Below, in pieces: positions 16,573-24,056 of a stretch of DNA of 32,351 bases. Each line of letters starts with the position of its first letter. The stretch's first letter is position 1. A model generated the notes under the pieces. It was not told the origin of the DNA and ran no database searches. It saw nothing but the letters and a program-made list of their open reading frames with translations. Both the position numbers and the translations under genes were made by a program. The stretch is from Microterricola pindariensis (GTDB lineage: Bacteria > Actinomycetota > Actinomycetes > Actinomycetales > Microbacteriaceae). The DNA is taken from positions 1 through 32,351 of the forward strand of contig NZ_MPZN01000039.1 in assembly GCF_002936985.1 (NCBI RefSeq), given 5' to 3'.

Positions 16573-17268
16573 TTACTTGGTGAACTCCGTGCTGAACATG
16601 GCGAGGCGGATATCGCGGGCCTTCGAAAAGTGCGCGTGGTTGATGCGGTGGGCGAGTTCGGCGTCGCGATTCTCGATCGCGTCAACAAGTGCCGCGTTCT
16701 CGACGCGGGCGACCTGCCAGCGGCCGGGCTCCGCCAAGGTCGGCTGTGTTCCCGAGTATCGGGAGAGGTGAAGATTGACGCGATCAAGTAGATCGCTGAG
16801 CGCCTCATTGTGGGCAGCTCGTTGGACGTGCAGGTGGAAATTGCGGCTGTAGCGCACAAGCTCCTCGGGCTTCGTCGGATCAATGTTGTCGCCGAGGGCC
16901 AACGCGGCGCGGAGCATCTGCAAGTCACGATCGGTGCGTCGGTCTGCTGCAGTGCGAGCGGATGCCGCTTCCAACTCGGTGCGTACCTCGTAGATGTCGA
17001 GGATTTCCTCTGGGCTCCGGTCGCGCACCACGAGTCCGCGCTCACTCCACGCGACAAGACCATCCTGCTCAAGGCGCTGCAGCGCCTCGCGCACCGGTGT
17101 GCGGCTCACGCCACACCAGGTCGCCAGAGCTGACTCCACGAGTGGTTGCCCTGGATTGAGGTCCCCGCTGACGATCGCCTCGCGAATCTTGTCGTACGGA
17201 TTCGCCTTCACCGCTGGCAGCGGCGCGCCCTGCGCGGGCGTTGTGGCCGAGGAAGCCGACTTAGTCAT
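16573..17268 (-). CDS. GntR-family regulator, FCD (FadR-type) subfamily
   Basis: 231 residues: N-terminal winged helix (PYDKIREAIVSGDLNPGQPL, ALATWCGVSRTPVREALQRL, LEQDGLVAWSERGLVV) followed by an all-helical FCD effector domain (ILDIYEVRTELEAASARTAA, YSRNFHLHVQRAAHNEAL, ALVDAIENRDAELAHRINHAH) with histidines typical of its metal/ligand site. Such proteins usually repress catabolic operons and are released by an acid substrate or intermediate. ATG 17268 is preferred because AGAAGAGG lies 8 bases upstream; GTG 17277 would sit on that site. It is downstream of and on the same strand as the FAD dehydrogenase gene, and is the only regulator in the island. Confidence 0.9.
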   Translation of the reverse strand: MTKSASSATTPAQGAPLPAVKANPYDKIREAIVSGDLNPGQPLVESALATWCGVSRTPVREALQRLEQDGLVAWSERGLVVRDRSPEEILDIYEVRTELEAASARTAADRRTDRDLQMLRAALALGDNIDPTKPEELVRYSRNFHLHVQRAAHNEALSDLLDRVNLHLSRYSGTQPTLAEPGRWQVARVENAALVDAIENRDAELAHRINHAHFSKARDIRLAMFSTEFTK

Positions 17269-17294
17269 AACGAGCACCTCTTCTGGATTCGAGC

Positions 17295-17322
17295 TGTACG
17301 CAACAGTACTCCGATGTACATC
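17295..17322. promoter_or_regulatory. Three GTAC motifs at exact 10-base spacing upstream of the GntR gene
   Basis: GTAC occurs at 17296, 17306 and 17316, each one helical turn apart, and the last is inside the palindrome GATGTACATC (17313-17322). The cluster is 27-54 bases upstream of the GntR start and is a candidate autoregulatory site. Confidence 0.4.
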
Positions 17323-17378
17323 AAAAAGGCGTGCCCACCGCGAAGATATGATCGCGGCGGACGCGCCCGTCTGGATCG

Positions 17379-18854
17379 CTAAGCGATCATGCCGGCGCGT
17401 CGTCCAAAGACCATCCCGGCCGCCAAACCGGATCCACCCGGATAGTTGTCGGAGAAGAGCCCACCGAGCATCTCTCCGCAGACGAAGAGTGACGGGATCG
17501 GAGTGCCGCTCTCATCGAGCACGCGGCCGTCGATGTCGGACTTGAGCCCGCCGAAAGTAAACGTGATTCCACACGTGACACCGTAGGCGTAGAACGGTCC
17601 TGTGCTGAGCGGCGCGGCCCAGTTGCTCTTGGGCGGCTCGACCCGAGCGGCCCGACCATCCTTGACGTTGTGGTCAAGCGGAATCGATGTGTCAATGCTG
17701 GCGTTGTATTCATTCACCGTCATCACAAGCGATTCAACGGGAACGCCGATGGCAGCGGCAAGCTCGGCAATGCTGTCGGCCGTCGTGACTGAGATCCCCG
17801 GCATGTCATACTCCTCGGAGCGCAGCAACGGGCGCAGTGACGCATCGAAGATCTGCCAAGCGGTGGAATCGGGCTGCTGTAGGATCACTTTTCCGTACTT
17901 CGCGTAGGTGTAGTTGCGGAAGTCCTCGCCCTCATCAAGGAAGCGACGCCCATCCTTGTTGACGATGATGCCCAGCGGGTACGACTGTCGGGTTAAGCGA
18001 TTCGTGAGTTCGCGGTTCGACTCGTTCTCGGGGTTGAACGCATCCCATTGCACCGAGTGACAGCTGTGCCAGTCGCCGCCTCGCGCGGCGCCGATGCGCA
18101 GTGCGGCCTCAAGCAGACCGCCCGTGTTGAAAGGTGTGCCACGCACCTTCGCATTCTCCCAGCCCTCGCCGAGGTAGGTGCGGCGCATCTCTGCGTTTGC
18201 CTCGAAGCCGCCAGCGCCGAGGATGACGGACTCGGCAAACTCCTCCGTTTCCGTCCCGTCCTCCCCGCGCACGCGCACGCCGACGACATGTCCGGATTCG
18301 ACGATGAGGTCCGTGACCTCCATGCCGTACTCAATCCGCACGCCGTGCTTGATTGCGATGGCCGTAGCTGTCTCGACGAGCCCAACGCCACCGCCGACAT
18401 TGCCGACGTGAAGTCCCCCCCAGAAAAGGTGCGTGCCGTCGGGGCGTGAGTAGGCCTGGCGCTCATACATGAGCCGGTAGCGCATGCCCAAGCTGTGCAG
18501 CCAGTCCATCGTCGGGCGAATCTCTTCGACGAGTACGCGCGTGAGTTCGGTGTCATTCCGGCCGTTGGTCACCTTGACGATGTCGGCTGTGTAATCCGCG
18601 GCGCTGTATGGCGGTGCCACCGTGCTGGGGTGGCGGTCGTCAGCTTCGACAAGCTGCAGAAGGTCATCCAATCCGTTGTGGACCATGCGCGTGGCTCCGG
18701 CGGTGTAGTAGCTGTTGCCCCCGTCGAGCCCCTTCGGTGCTCGTTCGAGCACCCGCACGCGGCGGCCCCGCGTGGCCGCGGCAATTGCCGCAGTCAGTGC
18801 TGCGTTGCCGCCACCGACGATGATCACGTCCGCTGAGTTCTGCCTGTTGCTCAT
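17379..18854 (-). CDS. FAD-dependent dehydrogenase (TcuA/fumarate reductase flavoprotein type)
   Basis: 491 residues. The N-terminal FAD site is DVIIVGGGNAALTAAIAAA (GGGNAA at 14-19), followed by RVLERAPKGLDGGNSYYT, AGATRM, and a C-terminal FAD segment SLFVCGEMLGGLFSDNYPGG with SGLAAGMVFGRRAG. The pattern fits the succinate dehydrogenase/fumarate reductase flavoprotein fold and most closely the FAD-dependent tricarballylate dehydrogenase (TcuA) group; 3-ketosteroid dehydrogenases share the fold. It would introduce a C=C bond next to a carboxyl or carbonyl group, in a side chain or ring of the substrate. ATG 18854 has AGGAG 6 bases upstream. Divergent from the mhp-like operon, 140 bases apart, and followed by the GntR gene. 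Confidence 0.85.
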   Translation of the reverse strand: MSNRQNSADVIIVGGGNAALTAAIAAATRGRRVRVLERAPKGLDGGNSYYTAGATRMVHNGLDDLLQLVEADDRHPSTVAPPYSAADYTADIVKVTNGRNDTELTRVLVEEIRPTMDWLHSLGMRYRLMYERQAYSRPDGTHLFWGGLHVGNVGGGVGLVETATAIAIKHGVRIEYGMEVTDLIVESGHVVGVRVRGEDGTETEEFAESVILGAGGFEANAEMRRTYLGEGWENAKVRGTPFNTGGLLEAALRIGAARGGDWHSCHSVQWDAFNPENESNRELTNRLTRQSYPLGIIVNKDGRRFLDEGEDFRNYTYAKYGKVILQQPDSTAWQIFDASLRPLLRSEEYDMPGISVTTADSIAELAAAIGVPVESLVMTVNEYNASIDTSIPLDHNVKDGRAARVEPPKSNWAAPLSTGPFYAYGVTCGITFTFGGLKSDIDGRVLDESGTPIPSLFVCGEMLGGLFSDNYPGGSGLAAGMVFGRRAGMIA

Positions 18855-18875
18855 TTTGGCTCCTGCCTCTTTACG

Positions 18876-18897
18876 CCCGCCGCGACGATGCGGCGGG
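18876..18897. repeat. 8-bp GC-rich inverted repeat in the 5' leader of the dehydrogenase gene
   Basis: Arms CCCGCCGC (18876-18883) and GCGGCGGG (18890-18897) with a 6-base loop, 22 bases from the ATG at 18854 and close to its ribosome site. It could affect translation or be a regulator site. Confidence 0.4.
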
Positions 18898-18937
18898 ACC
18901 GATAAGCCCCAACATTAGAGCGGGGTGTCGACAGCAC

Positions 18938-18955
18938 TATGCTACGGTATACAGC
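18938..18955 (+). promoter_or_regulatory. Candidate promoter/operator of the mhp-like operon
   Basis: TATGCT (18938-18943) resembles a -10 box; no good -35 is seen. GTATACA (18947-18953), identical to part of the dyad in front of the ABC operon, lies right after it near the expected transcription start. Shared control by the island's GntR protein is inferred. Confidence 0.4.
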
Positions 18956-18995
18956 AGTATGTGAATGTATTAATGTTCTGATTGGAGCTACGACA

Positions 18996-19865
18996 ATGGT
19001 GTACGTAAGTCAGACTCTGTGCCTATCGCACAGTCCAGGGTTCGCCCGCGATGATGAGGAACAGTTCGGCGACAACTTTCGCGCGGGCCTCGTTCAGGTT
19101 CGAGACGCAGTGCGTGCCTTCAAGCCGACGCTGGTCGTCTTCTTCGGCTCCGACCATCGGCGCTCTTTCACCGACAACCTTCCCGCGATCTCGGTTGTCT
19201 ACTCAGCAGAGGGTCTGGGTGACCTGCGCTCCCCCACCGGGCCGTACGACGTGCCAGTCGACGTGGCCAAAACACTCGTGGCCGAACTGATTGCGCGCGA
19301 CTTCGACATTGCCGTCACCCGGCATGTCGCACTCGACCACGGATTCGGCCAGACCGTCGCAGATGTCATTGGCGCGCTGAACTCTGTGCCAATTGTGCCG
19401 ATCTTCATCAACTGCGCGACGCCGCCCCTGGCGCGCCCTGCTCGCGCGGTCGCGCTGGGGAAGGCCGTCGGGGAGATCTTGACCGATTTCGACGAGCGCG
19501 TCCTCTACATCGGCTCCGGTGGGCTTTCGCACAACCCGCCCACCCTTGCTCTGGTCGCGGAGGGCCTCCCTGAACATGAGCGAAAGCGGATCAGCGCCGA
19601 GCACCGGGAAGCAGCGAAGGACATGATTCGACCGGACTGGGACGAGGCGTTCATCAGCTCGCTCGCGGATGCTGACACCGCATGGGCGGAGCATCTCGAG
19701 CAGGCAGACCTCGACCCAGCCGGCGTTGGAGTGAATGAGGTCCGCACGTGGCTTGCCGCACATGCGGCCGGAGGCAAGGCGCTCGACCGCGTCGCCTATG
19801 AGCCCGTGCGTGAGTGGCTGACCGGCATGGGCATCGCAATGTCCGACTTCTCGGCACACCGCTGA
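18996..19865 (+). CDS. mhpB: MhpB-like class III extradiol ring-cleavage dioxygenase
   Basis: 289-residue protein of the LigB superfamily, closest to 2,3-dihydroxyphenylpropionate 1,2-dioxygenase; it opens a catechol ring next to the hydroxyls using Fe(II) and O2. Conserved marks: TLCLSHSPG, ALDHGFGQ with H115, PIFINCATPPL, IGSGGLSHNPP with H179, and VNEVRTWLAAHAA. The two histidines fall at the same numbers as the acid/base histidines of E. coli MhpB. The start is ATG 18996 with GGAG 8 bases upstream; an in-frame start at 18939 would add unrelated residues. It is slightly shorter than E. coli MhpB (about 314). First gene of a five-gene operon and divergent from the FAD dehydrogenase. Confidence 0.9.
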   Translation: MVYVSQTLCLSHSPGFARDDEEQFGDNFRAGLVQVRDAVRAFKPTLVVFFGSDHRRSFTDNLPAISVVYSAEGLGDLRSPTGPYDVPVDVAKTLVAELIARDFDIAVTRHVALDHGFGQTVADVIGALNSVPIVPIFINCATPPLARPARAVALGKAVGEILTDFDERVLYIGSGGLSHNPPTLALVAEGLPEHERKRISAEHREAAKDMIRPDWDEAFISSLADADTAWAEHLEQADLDPAGVGVNEVRTWLAAHAAGGKALDRVAYEPVREWLTGMGIAMSDFSAHR

Positions 19866-19899
19866 AGCGCCAAGCTGCCGCGGATATTTTGAGGACAAA

Positions 19900-21399
19900 G
19901 TGAATCAAGCAATGGAATGCGACGTAGTGATCGTTGGGCTCGGTCCGGTGGGGGCCTTTATGGCAAACCTGCTTCATGAGAGCGGTCTGAGCGTTGTGGC
20001 ATTTGATCGCGAGCCGGGCGTGGTGCAAAGCCCGCGTGGCGTCGGTATCGACGGCGAAATCATGCGGGCGGTGCAAGCGATCGGCCTCACCGACGAGCTC
20101 AATCCCTTGCTCAAAGTGTTCCGAGGTGCACAGTACCTTGACGTTGATGGGCAGGTCGTCTCGACCAGACCCGGCGTCTCAGGAGAGGGATCACAGGGCT
20201 GGCCGGACCGTTACAACGTGCACCAGCCCGATCTCGAAAGCGTTCTCCGATCCGGGATCGGGCAGCGCGCCATTGACGCCAGGAACTCCCACGACGTTGT
20301 CTCCGTCGTTGATGAGGTCGATTGCGCCGTCGTGGAGGCCGTCAACCTCACCAATGGTGAGCGTGCGCGTGTGCGCGGCCGCTTCGTGGTGGGCTGTGAC
20401 GGCGGGCGCTCGTTCGTGCGCAAGATTGTCGGAACCCAACTCGATGATTTCGGGCTCAACGAACCCTGGATCGTTGTGGACTTCGCAGTCAAAGACTCGG
20501 CTGAGCTGCCGGAGATCAACACGCACTACGCAGACCCGCATGAGCCGGTCATCTATATTCATGTGGTCCGTGATCTGCGCCGGTTCGAGTTCAAGGCCGC
20601 CCCCGGAGAAGATCTCGAGGCCGCGGTGGATCCCGAGAACATTTGGAGGAGAGTCTCGCGCTGGTTGCGTCCAGAAGAGGCCGAGCTTCTGCGTGCGGTT
20701 GTCTACACCCACCGTGCGCTCGTCGCAGAAACGTGGACAGCTGGCCACGTACTGCTCGCTGGAGACGCCGCCCACCAGACCCCGCCATTCCTCGGCCAGG
20801 GGCTCTGCACCGGGGTGCGAGATGTGATCAGCCTGTGCTGGCGGCTGCGAGCCATCATTCTCGAAGGCGCGAGCACGGGGCTTCTGCGCAGCTACGAGTC
20901 AGAGCGTTCGGAACACGCACGATTCTTCATACGCACCGCTACGTCGCTTGGCGCGGTTCTCACCGACCCCGACCGCACCAAACTGACGGAGCTGAACGCA
21001 CGCATCGGTCGTGAAGGCTCGGGAGAGCCGCCGCGACTGGGCGCAGGCGTCTACTCTGCCGATGGGCCAGCTGGGGGGCTTCTGGCACCCCAACCCCGGC
21101 TCGCGGACGGGCGACGCCTCGACGACCTCGTGGGCTATCGGTTCGGCATCGTGGTCTCACCTTCGCTCGCCGCTCAGATGTCCGACGATCTGCGCGGGCT
21201 GATCAGCTCGCGAGACTGGGCGTTGATCGAGGCAACTGGGCCCGCAGCGGAGTGGTTGGAGGAGCTGGGCAGCGGTGCCGCCATCGTGCGTCCAGACCGC
21301 TACTACTACTCGACCGCTGGCGACGTTGACGCACTTTCTCGCCAACTGCGTGAGCTGGAATCAACACTCTTCGCCGGCCTTGACACCGTGATGCGCTGA
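19900..21399 (+). CDS. mhpA: MhpA-like FAD-dependent aromatic monooxygenase
   Basis: 499 residues of the class A flavoprotein hydroxylases. Motifs: GxGxxG as IVGLGPVGA (13-18), the DG motif GCDGGRSFVR (about 165-174) and the GD motif AGDAAHQTPPFLGQG (about 287-301). The spread and the VQSPRGVGIDGEIMRAVQAI segment are typical of 3-(3-hydroxyphenyl)propionate hydroxylases, which add the second ring hydroxyl using NAD(P)H and O2 and so feed MhpB. The true side chain of the substrate is not known. GTG 19900 (GAGGA 4 bases upstream) is the likely start; ATG 19912 is an alternative. The stop overlaps the aldolase start in TGATG. Confidence 0.88.
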   Translation: MNQAMECDVVIVGLGPVGAFMANLLHESGLSVVAFDREPGVVQSPRGVGIDGEIMRAVQAIGLTDELNPLLKVFRGAQYLDVDGQVVSTRPGVSGEGSQGWPDRYNVHQPDLESVLRSGIGQRAIDARNSHDVVSVVDEVDCAVVEAVNLTNGERARVRGRFVVGCDGGRSFVRKIVGTQLDDFGLNEPWIVVDFAVKDSAELPEINTHYADPHEPVIYIHVVRDLRRFEFKAAPGEDLEAAVDPENIWRRVSRWLRPEEAELLRAVVYTHRALVAETWTAGHVLLAGDAAHQTPPFLGQGLCTGVRDVISLCWRLRAIILEGASTGLLRSYESERSEHARFFIRTATSLGAVLTDPDRTKLTELNARIGREGSGEPPRLGAGVYSADGPAGGLLAPQPRLADGRRLDDLVGYRFGIVVSPSLAAQMSDDLRGLISSRDWALIEATGPAAEWLEELGSGAAIVRPDRYYYSTAGDVDALSRQLRELESTLFAGLDTVMR

Positions 21400-22160
21400 T
21401 GCGTGACAACGCATTCGCTGTAAGCCTCAATGGGGGTGCCGGGCAGATCGGCATCTGGTGCAACCTGTCGGATCCTATCGCGGTGGAGATTGCGGCATCT
21501 GCCGGCTTTGATTGGCTGCTCCTCGACACCGAGCACGCGCCGGCCGACCCGATCACGGTGGTCCATGGGCTGCAAGCCGCAGCCGCGCACCCGGTCTCGG
21601 TGCTCGTGCGACCGCCGAACGGTGACGTGGCAATCATCAAGCGATTGCTCGATGTCGGCGCACAGAATCTGTTGATTCCGATGGTGGAATCGGTGCAGCA
21701 GGCCAGAGAGATCGCCGCGGCCGTCGCGTTCCCTCCCCACGGAATCCGTGGTGTGTCCAGTCAGACCCGGGCCGGCAACTGGGGACGAGACGCGGGTTAC
21801 CTCAGCAACGCGCGGGACGGCATCTGCGTGATTGTGCAGATCGAGTCGGTGGCCGGCGTCGCAGCCATTGCCGACATCGCCGCTGTCGACGGGGTCGACG
21901 CCCTCTTCGTCGGAACGGCCGACCTGGCCGCGTCGATGGGGTTGTTGGGCCAGCCGAAACACCCTGATGTGCTCGCGGCAGTGGACACGGTTGTCGCCGC
22001 AGCCGCCGCCGCGGGCAAGCCGATCGGCGGCCTCACTCGCCACGTCGAGGATGCCCAAGCGCTTCTCGACCGAGGATTCGCCTTCGTCGGTGTCGGAACA
22101 GACACCGCCATATTCGCTACCGCGCTCGACAGCCTTCGCGCGCGCTTCCCTGCTGCCTGA
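21399..22160 (+). CDS. HpcH/HpaI-type class II pyruvate aldolase
   Basis: 253 residues matching 2-oxo-4-hydroxy acid aldolases: LLLDTEHAP with the catalytic histidine (H46), LVRPPNGD (R71), LIPMVES, RAGNWGRDAGYL, VQIES with the metal-binding glutamate (E149) and FVGTADLAASMG with the metal-binding aspartate (D175); these positions coincide with those in E. coli HpaI. It cleaves 4-hydroxy-2-oxo acids into pyruvate and an aldehyde with a divalent metal. In the mhp pathway this step is normally done by MhpE, an unrelated DmpG-type aldolase that needs MhpF; neither is present here. Product from 4-hydroxy-2-oxopentanoate would be acetaldehyde. Overlaps mhpA by one base. Confidence 0.9.
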   Translation: MRDNAFAVSLNGGAGQIGIWCNLSDPIAVEIAASAGFDWLLLDTEHAPADPITVVHGLQAAAAHPVSVLVRPPNGDVAIIKRLLDVGAQNLLIPMVESVQQAREIAAAVAFPPHGIRGVSSQTRAGNWGRDAGYLSNARDGICVIVQIESVAGVAAIADIAAVDGVDALFVGTADLAASMGLLGQPKHPDVLAAVDTVVAAAAAAGKPIGGLTRHVEDAQALLDRGFAFVGVGTDTAIFATALDSLRARFPAA

Positions 22161-22183
22161 CGGCACACCTCGAAAGGAACCCA

Positions 22184-23071
22184 ATGACTGACGCAACGCA
22201 GGAATACCGCAGTATCTGGTCGTGGCTTCGTGACACAGCCTTCGCCCAGCGCTGGATCACAGTTGACGGCGTCTCCACGCGTGTGGTTGAGGCTGGCGAC
22301 TCGTCGAAGCCGGCCGTCATGCTTCTTCACGGCACGGGGGCACACTGGGAGGCATACGCCCCCAACCTCAAGGCGCTGAGTGCCCACTATCGGGTGATCG
22401 CCTTCGACATGGTCGGCAACGGCTTCAGTGACAAGCCGCGCTACGACTACGACACCACGGTGTACGTGCGTCACATGCTTGCGGTGATGGATGCGCTCGG
22501 CGTGGAGAAGGCTTCGATCATCGGGATGTCGCTGGGCGCGTGGGTCGCGGCACGGTTCGCGGTCGAGCAGCCGACGCGCACTGAGAAGCTGATCCTCATG
22601 TCGCCGGCTGGACTCATCGCCAGCGCGTCGAAAATGGAGCGCATTCGCCGCCAGCGGATGGCGGCCGTTGACACTCCAGACTGGGACTCGATCAAGGCAA
22701 TGTTCGTGCATCTCATCGCAGAGGAAGAGAATCGGATCCCCGATCTGATCGCGCTGCGCCAGGCCATCTACCGCCTCCCGGAGACCAAGGAGAGCATCGA
22801 CCACCTGCTGATTCTGCAGGACCCTGATGTGCGAAATGCCAACCTGCTCTCGATCGAGCAATGGGAGTCCATCGCGGTTCCTGTTCTCGTGATTGTCGCG
22901 GGCAAGGACGTCGCCGAGTATGAGTCAACGGCGCGCAGAATCCTGGAGTACATGCCGCGTTCGACCTCACTGGAGATGCCCCACGTCGCTCACTGGCCGA
23001 ACTTTGAGGATCCGGAATTCTGGAACGAAAAGGCGATCGAATTCCTGGGACGCGGTGAGACCGATGCTTGA
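22184..23071 (+). CDS. mhpC: MhpC-like meta-cleavage product hydrolase
   Basis: 295-residue alpha/beta hydrolase. HGTGAHWEAY is the oxyanion region, GMSLGAW carries the nucleophile (S116), D242 (VAGKD) is the likely acid and H270 (VAHWPNFE) the base. Family members hydrolyse the C-C bond of the ring-fission product, releasing 2-hydroxypenta-2,4-dienoate and the side-chain acid. RYDYDTTVYVRHMLAVMDAL is typical of the MhpC/BphD group. Ribosome site AAAGGA precedes ATG 22184 by 6 bases. The end overlaps mhpD by 8 bases. Confidence 0.88.
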   Translation: MTDATQEYRSIWSWLRDTAFAQRWITVDGVSTRVVEAGDSSKPAVMLLHGTGAHWEAYAPNLKALSAHYRVIAFDMVGNGFSDKPRYDYDTTVYVRHMLAVMDALGVEKASIIGMSLGAWVAARFAVEQPTRTEKLILMSPAGLIASASKMERIRRQRMAAVDTPDWDSIKAMFVHLIAEEENRIPDLIALRQAIYRLPETKESIDHLLILQDPDVRNANLLSIEQWESIAVPVLVIVAGKDVAEYESTARRILEYMPRSTSLEMPHVAHWPNFEDPEFWNEKAIEFLGRGETDA

Positions 23072-23867
23072 CGAGACCACTATCCGGGCGCTCGCCGAAG
23101 AATTGGTTGAAGCCGAGATCAAGCGGGTTCCTGTCACGCAACTGTCGGTGCGGCATCCGGAGATGACAATCGACGAGGCCTACGCAATCCAGCGCGTCGT
23201 GCGCGATCTGAAAATCGCCACTGGGCGCACGATGGCGGCGCGCAAGATCGGCCTCACTTCTCGGACAATGCAGAAGGCCCAGCTTGTCGATGAGCCAGAT
23301 CGTGGCTTCTATCTGGATGACCAGATGTGGGGCGAACAGGCCCGCATTCCGACGTCACGGTTCATTCAGCCGCGTATCGAAGTCGAGCTTGCCTTCGTGC
23401 TGGATAAACCGCTGAGAGGACCGGGTATCACCCTGCTCGACGTGCTCGATGCCACGGCCTGGGTGCAACCGGCACTGGAAATCCTGGACTCCAGGCTCGA
23501 AATGAAGGACCCCATCACAGGTGGTGCACGCAAGATAGTCGACGCCATTGGCGACAACGCGGCGAACGCCGGGATCGTGCTGGGCGGCCGCCCCGTGCGC
23601 ATCCACGAGGTTGACCTGCGTTGGGTGGCTGCCGTCCTCTACCAGAACGGCGTCATCGAGGAGTCGGGCGTCTCGTCGGCCGTGATGGGGCATCCTGCCG
23701 CCGGCGTCGCCTGGCTGGCGAACAGCCTGATTCCCTACGGTGAAGAGCTTGAGGCTGGTCTGCCCATTCTCTCCGGTTCCTTCACCCGACCAATCTTCGC
23801 GCATGCTGGGGATGTCTTCCATGCGGACTATGGCCCATTGGGCGTGCTCAGCTGCACATTTGAGTAG
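23064..23867 (+). CDS. mhpD: MhpD-like 2-keto-4-pentenoate hydratase
   Basis: 267 residues of the fumarylacetoacetate hydrolase-like hydratase group. Marks: GRTMAARKIGLTS, GFYLDDQMW, QPRIEVELAFVL (metal ligands E106 and E108), WVQPALEILDSR (E139), DNAANAGIVLGG and YGPLGVLSCTF. It adds water to 2-hydroxypenta-2,4-dienoate to give 4-hydroxy-2-oxopentanoate, the substrate of the upstream aldolase gene's product. The start ATG 23064 has GGTGAGA just upstream and lies inside the mhpC end. It is the last gene of the operon; the non-coding right island edge follows. Confidence 0.9.
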   Translation: MLDETTIRALAEELVEAEIKRVPVTQLSVRHPEMTIDEAYAIQRVVRDLKIATGRTMAARKIGLTSRTMQKAQLVDEPDRGFYLDDQMWGEQARIPTSRFIQPRIEVELAFVLDKPLRGPGITLLDVLDATAWVQPALEILDSRLEMKDPITGGARKIVDAIGDNAANAGIVLGGRPVRIHEVDLRWVAAVLYQNGVIEESGVSSAVMGHPAAGVAWLANSLIPYGEELEAGLPILSGSFTRPIFAHAGDVFHADYGPLGVLSCTFE

Positions 23868-23945
23868 CGAACGGACCCGCGTTCGGGAACGGCATTGTTG
23901 AGCGTTTCCGCGCTCCGAGGTGGGCTCAACGGAGAGTCCGAGCGG

Positions 23946-24014
23946 CGGCCGCAACACCCTGATCCCGGGGAGTTGCGGCCGTTCTGCTGTCGGGTTGGTG
24001 TAATAAAGCAGAAC
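23946..24014. repeat. Consecutive inverted repeats at the right island edge
   Basis: CGGCCGCAAC (23946-23955) pairs with GTTGCGGCCG (23972-23981), and GTTCTGCT (23981-23988) pairs with AGCAGAAC (24007-24014), the two dyads sharing base 23981. A weaker GTTGAGC/GCTCAAC pair lies just before. They could end the mhp-like operon or be arm-type sites of a recombinase next to the right direct repeat. Apart from these the gap 23868-24056 holds no gene. Confidence 0.45.
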
Positions 24015-24042
24015 GCCCGGCAGCCTCGGCTGCCGGGCGTTC
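24011..24042. terminator. purB terminator hairpin (copy carried at the right island edge)
   Basis: Arms 24011-24025 and 24028-24042 form a perfect 15-bp stem with a 2-base loop. On the minus strand a T-rich stretch (CTGCTTTATTA) follows, so it serves purB; it may also stop mhp transcripts. Compared with the left copy (9222-9253), the innermost pair is changed from T-A to C-G, preserving the stem. Confidence 0.8.
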
Positions 24043-24056
24043 CGTGTTGCCAGGGC

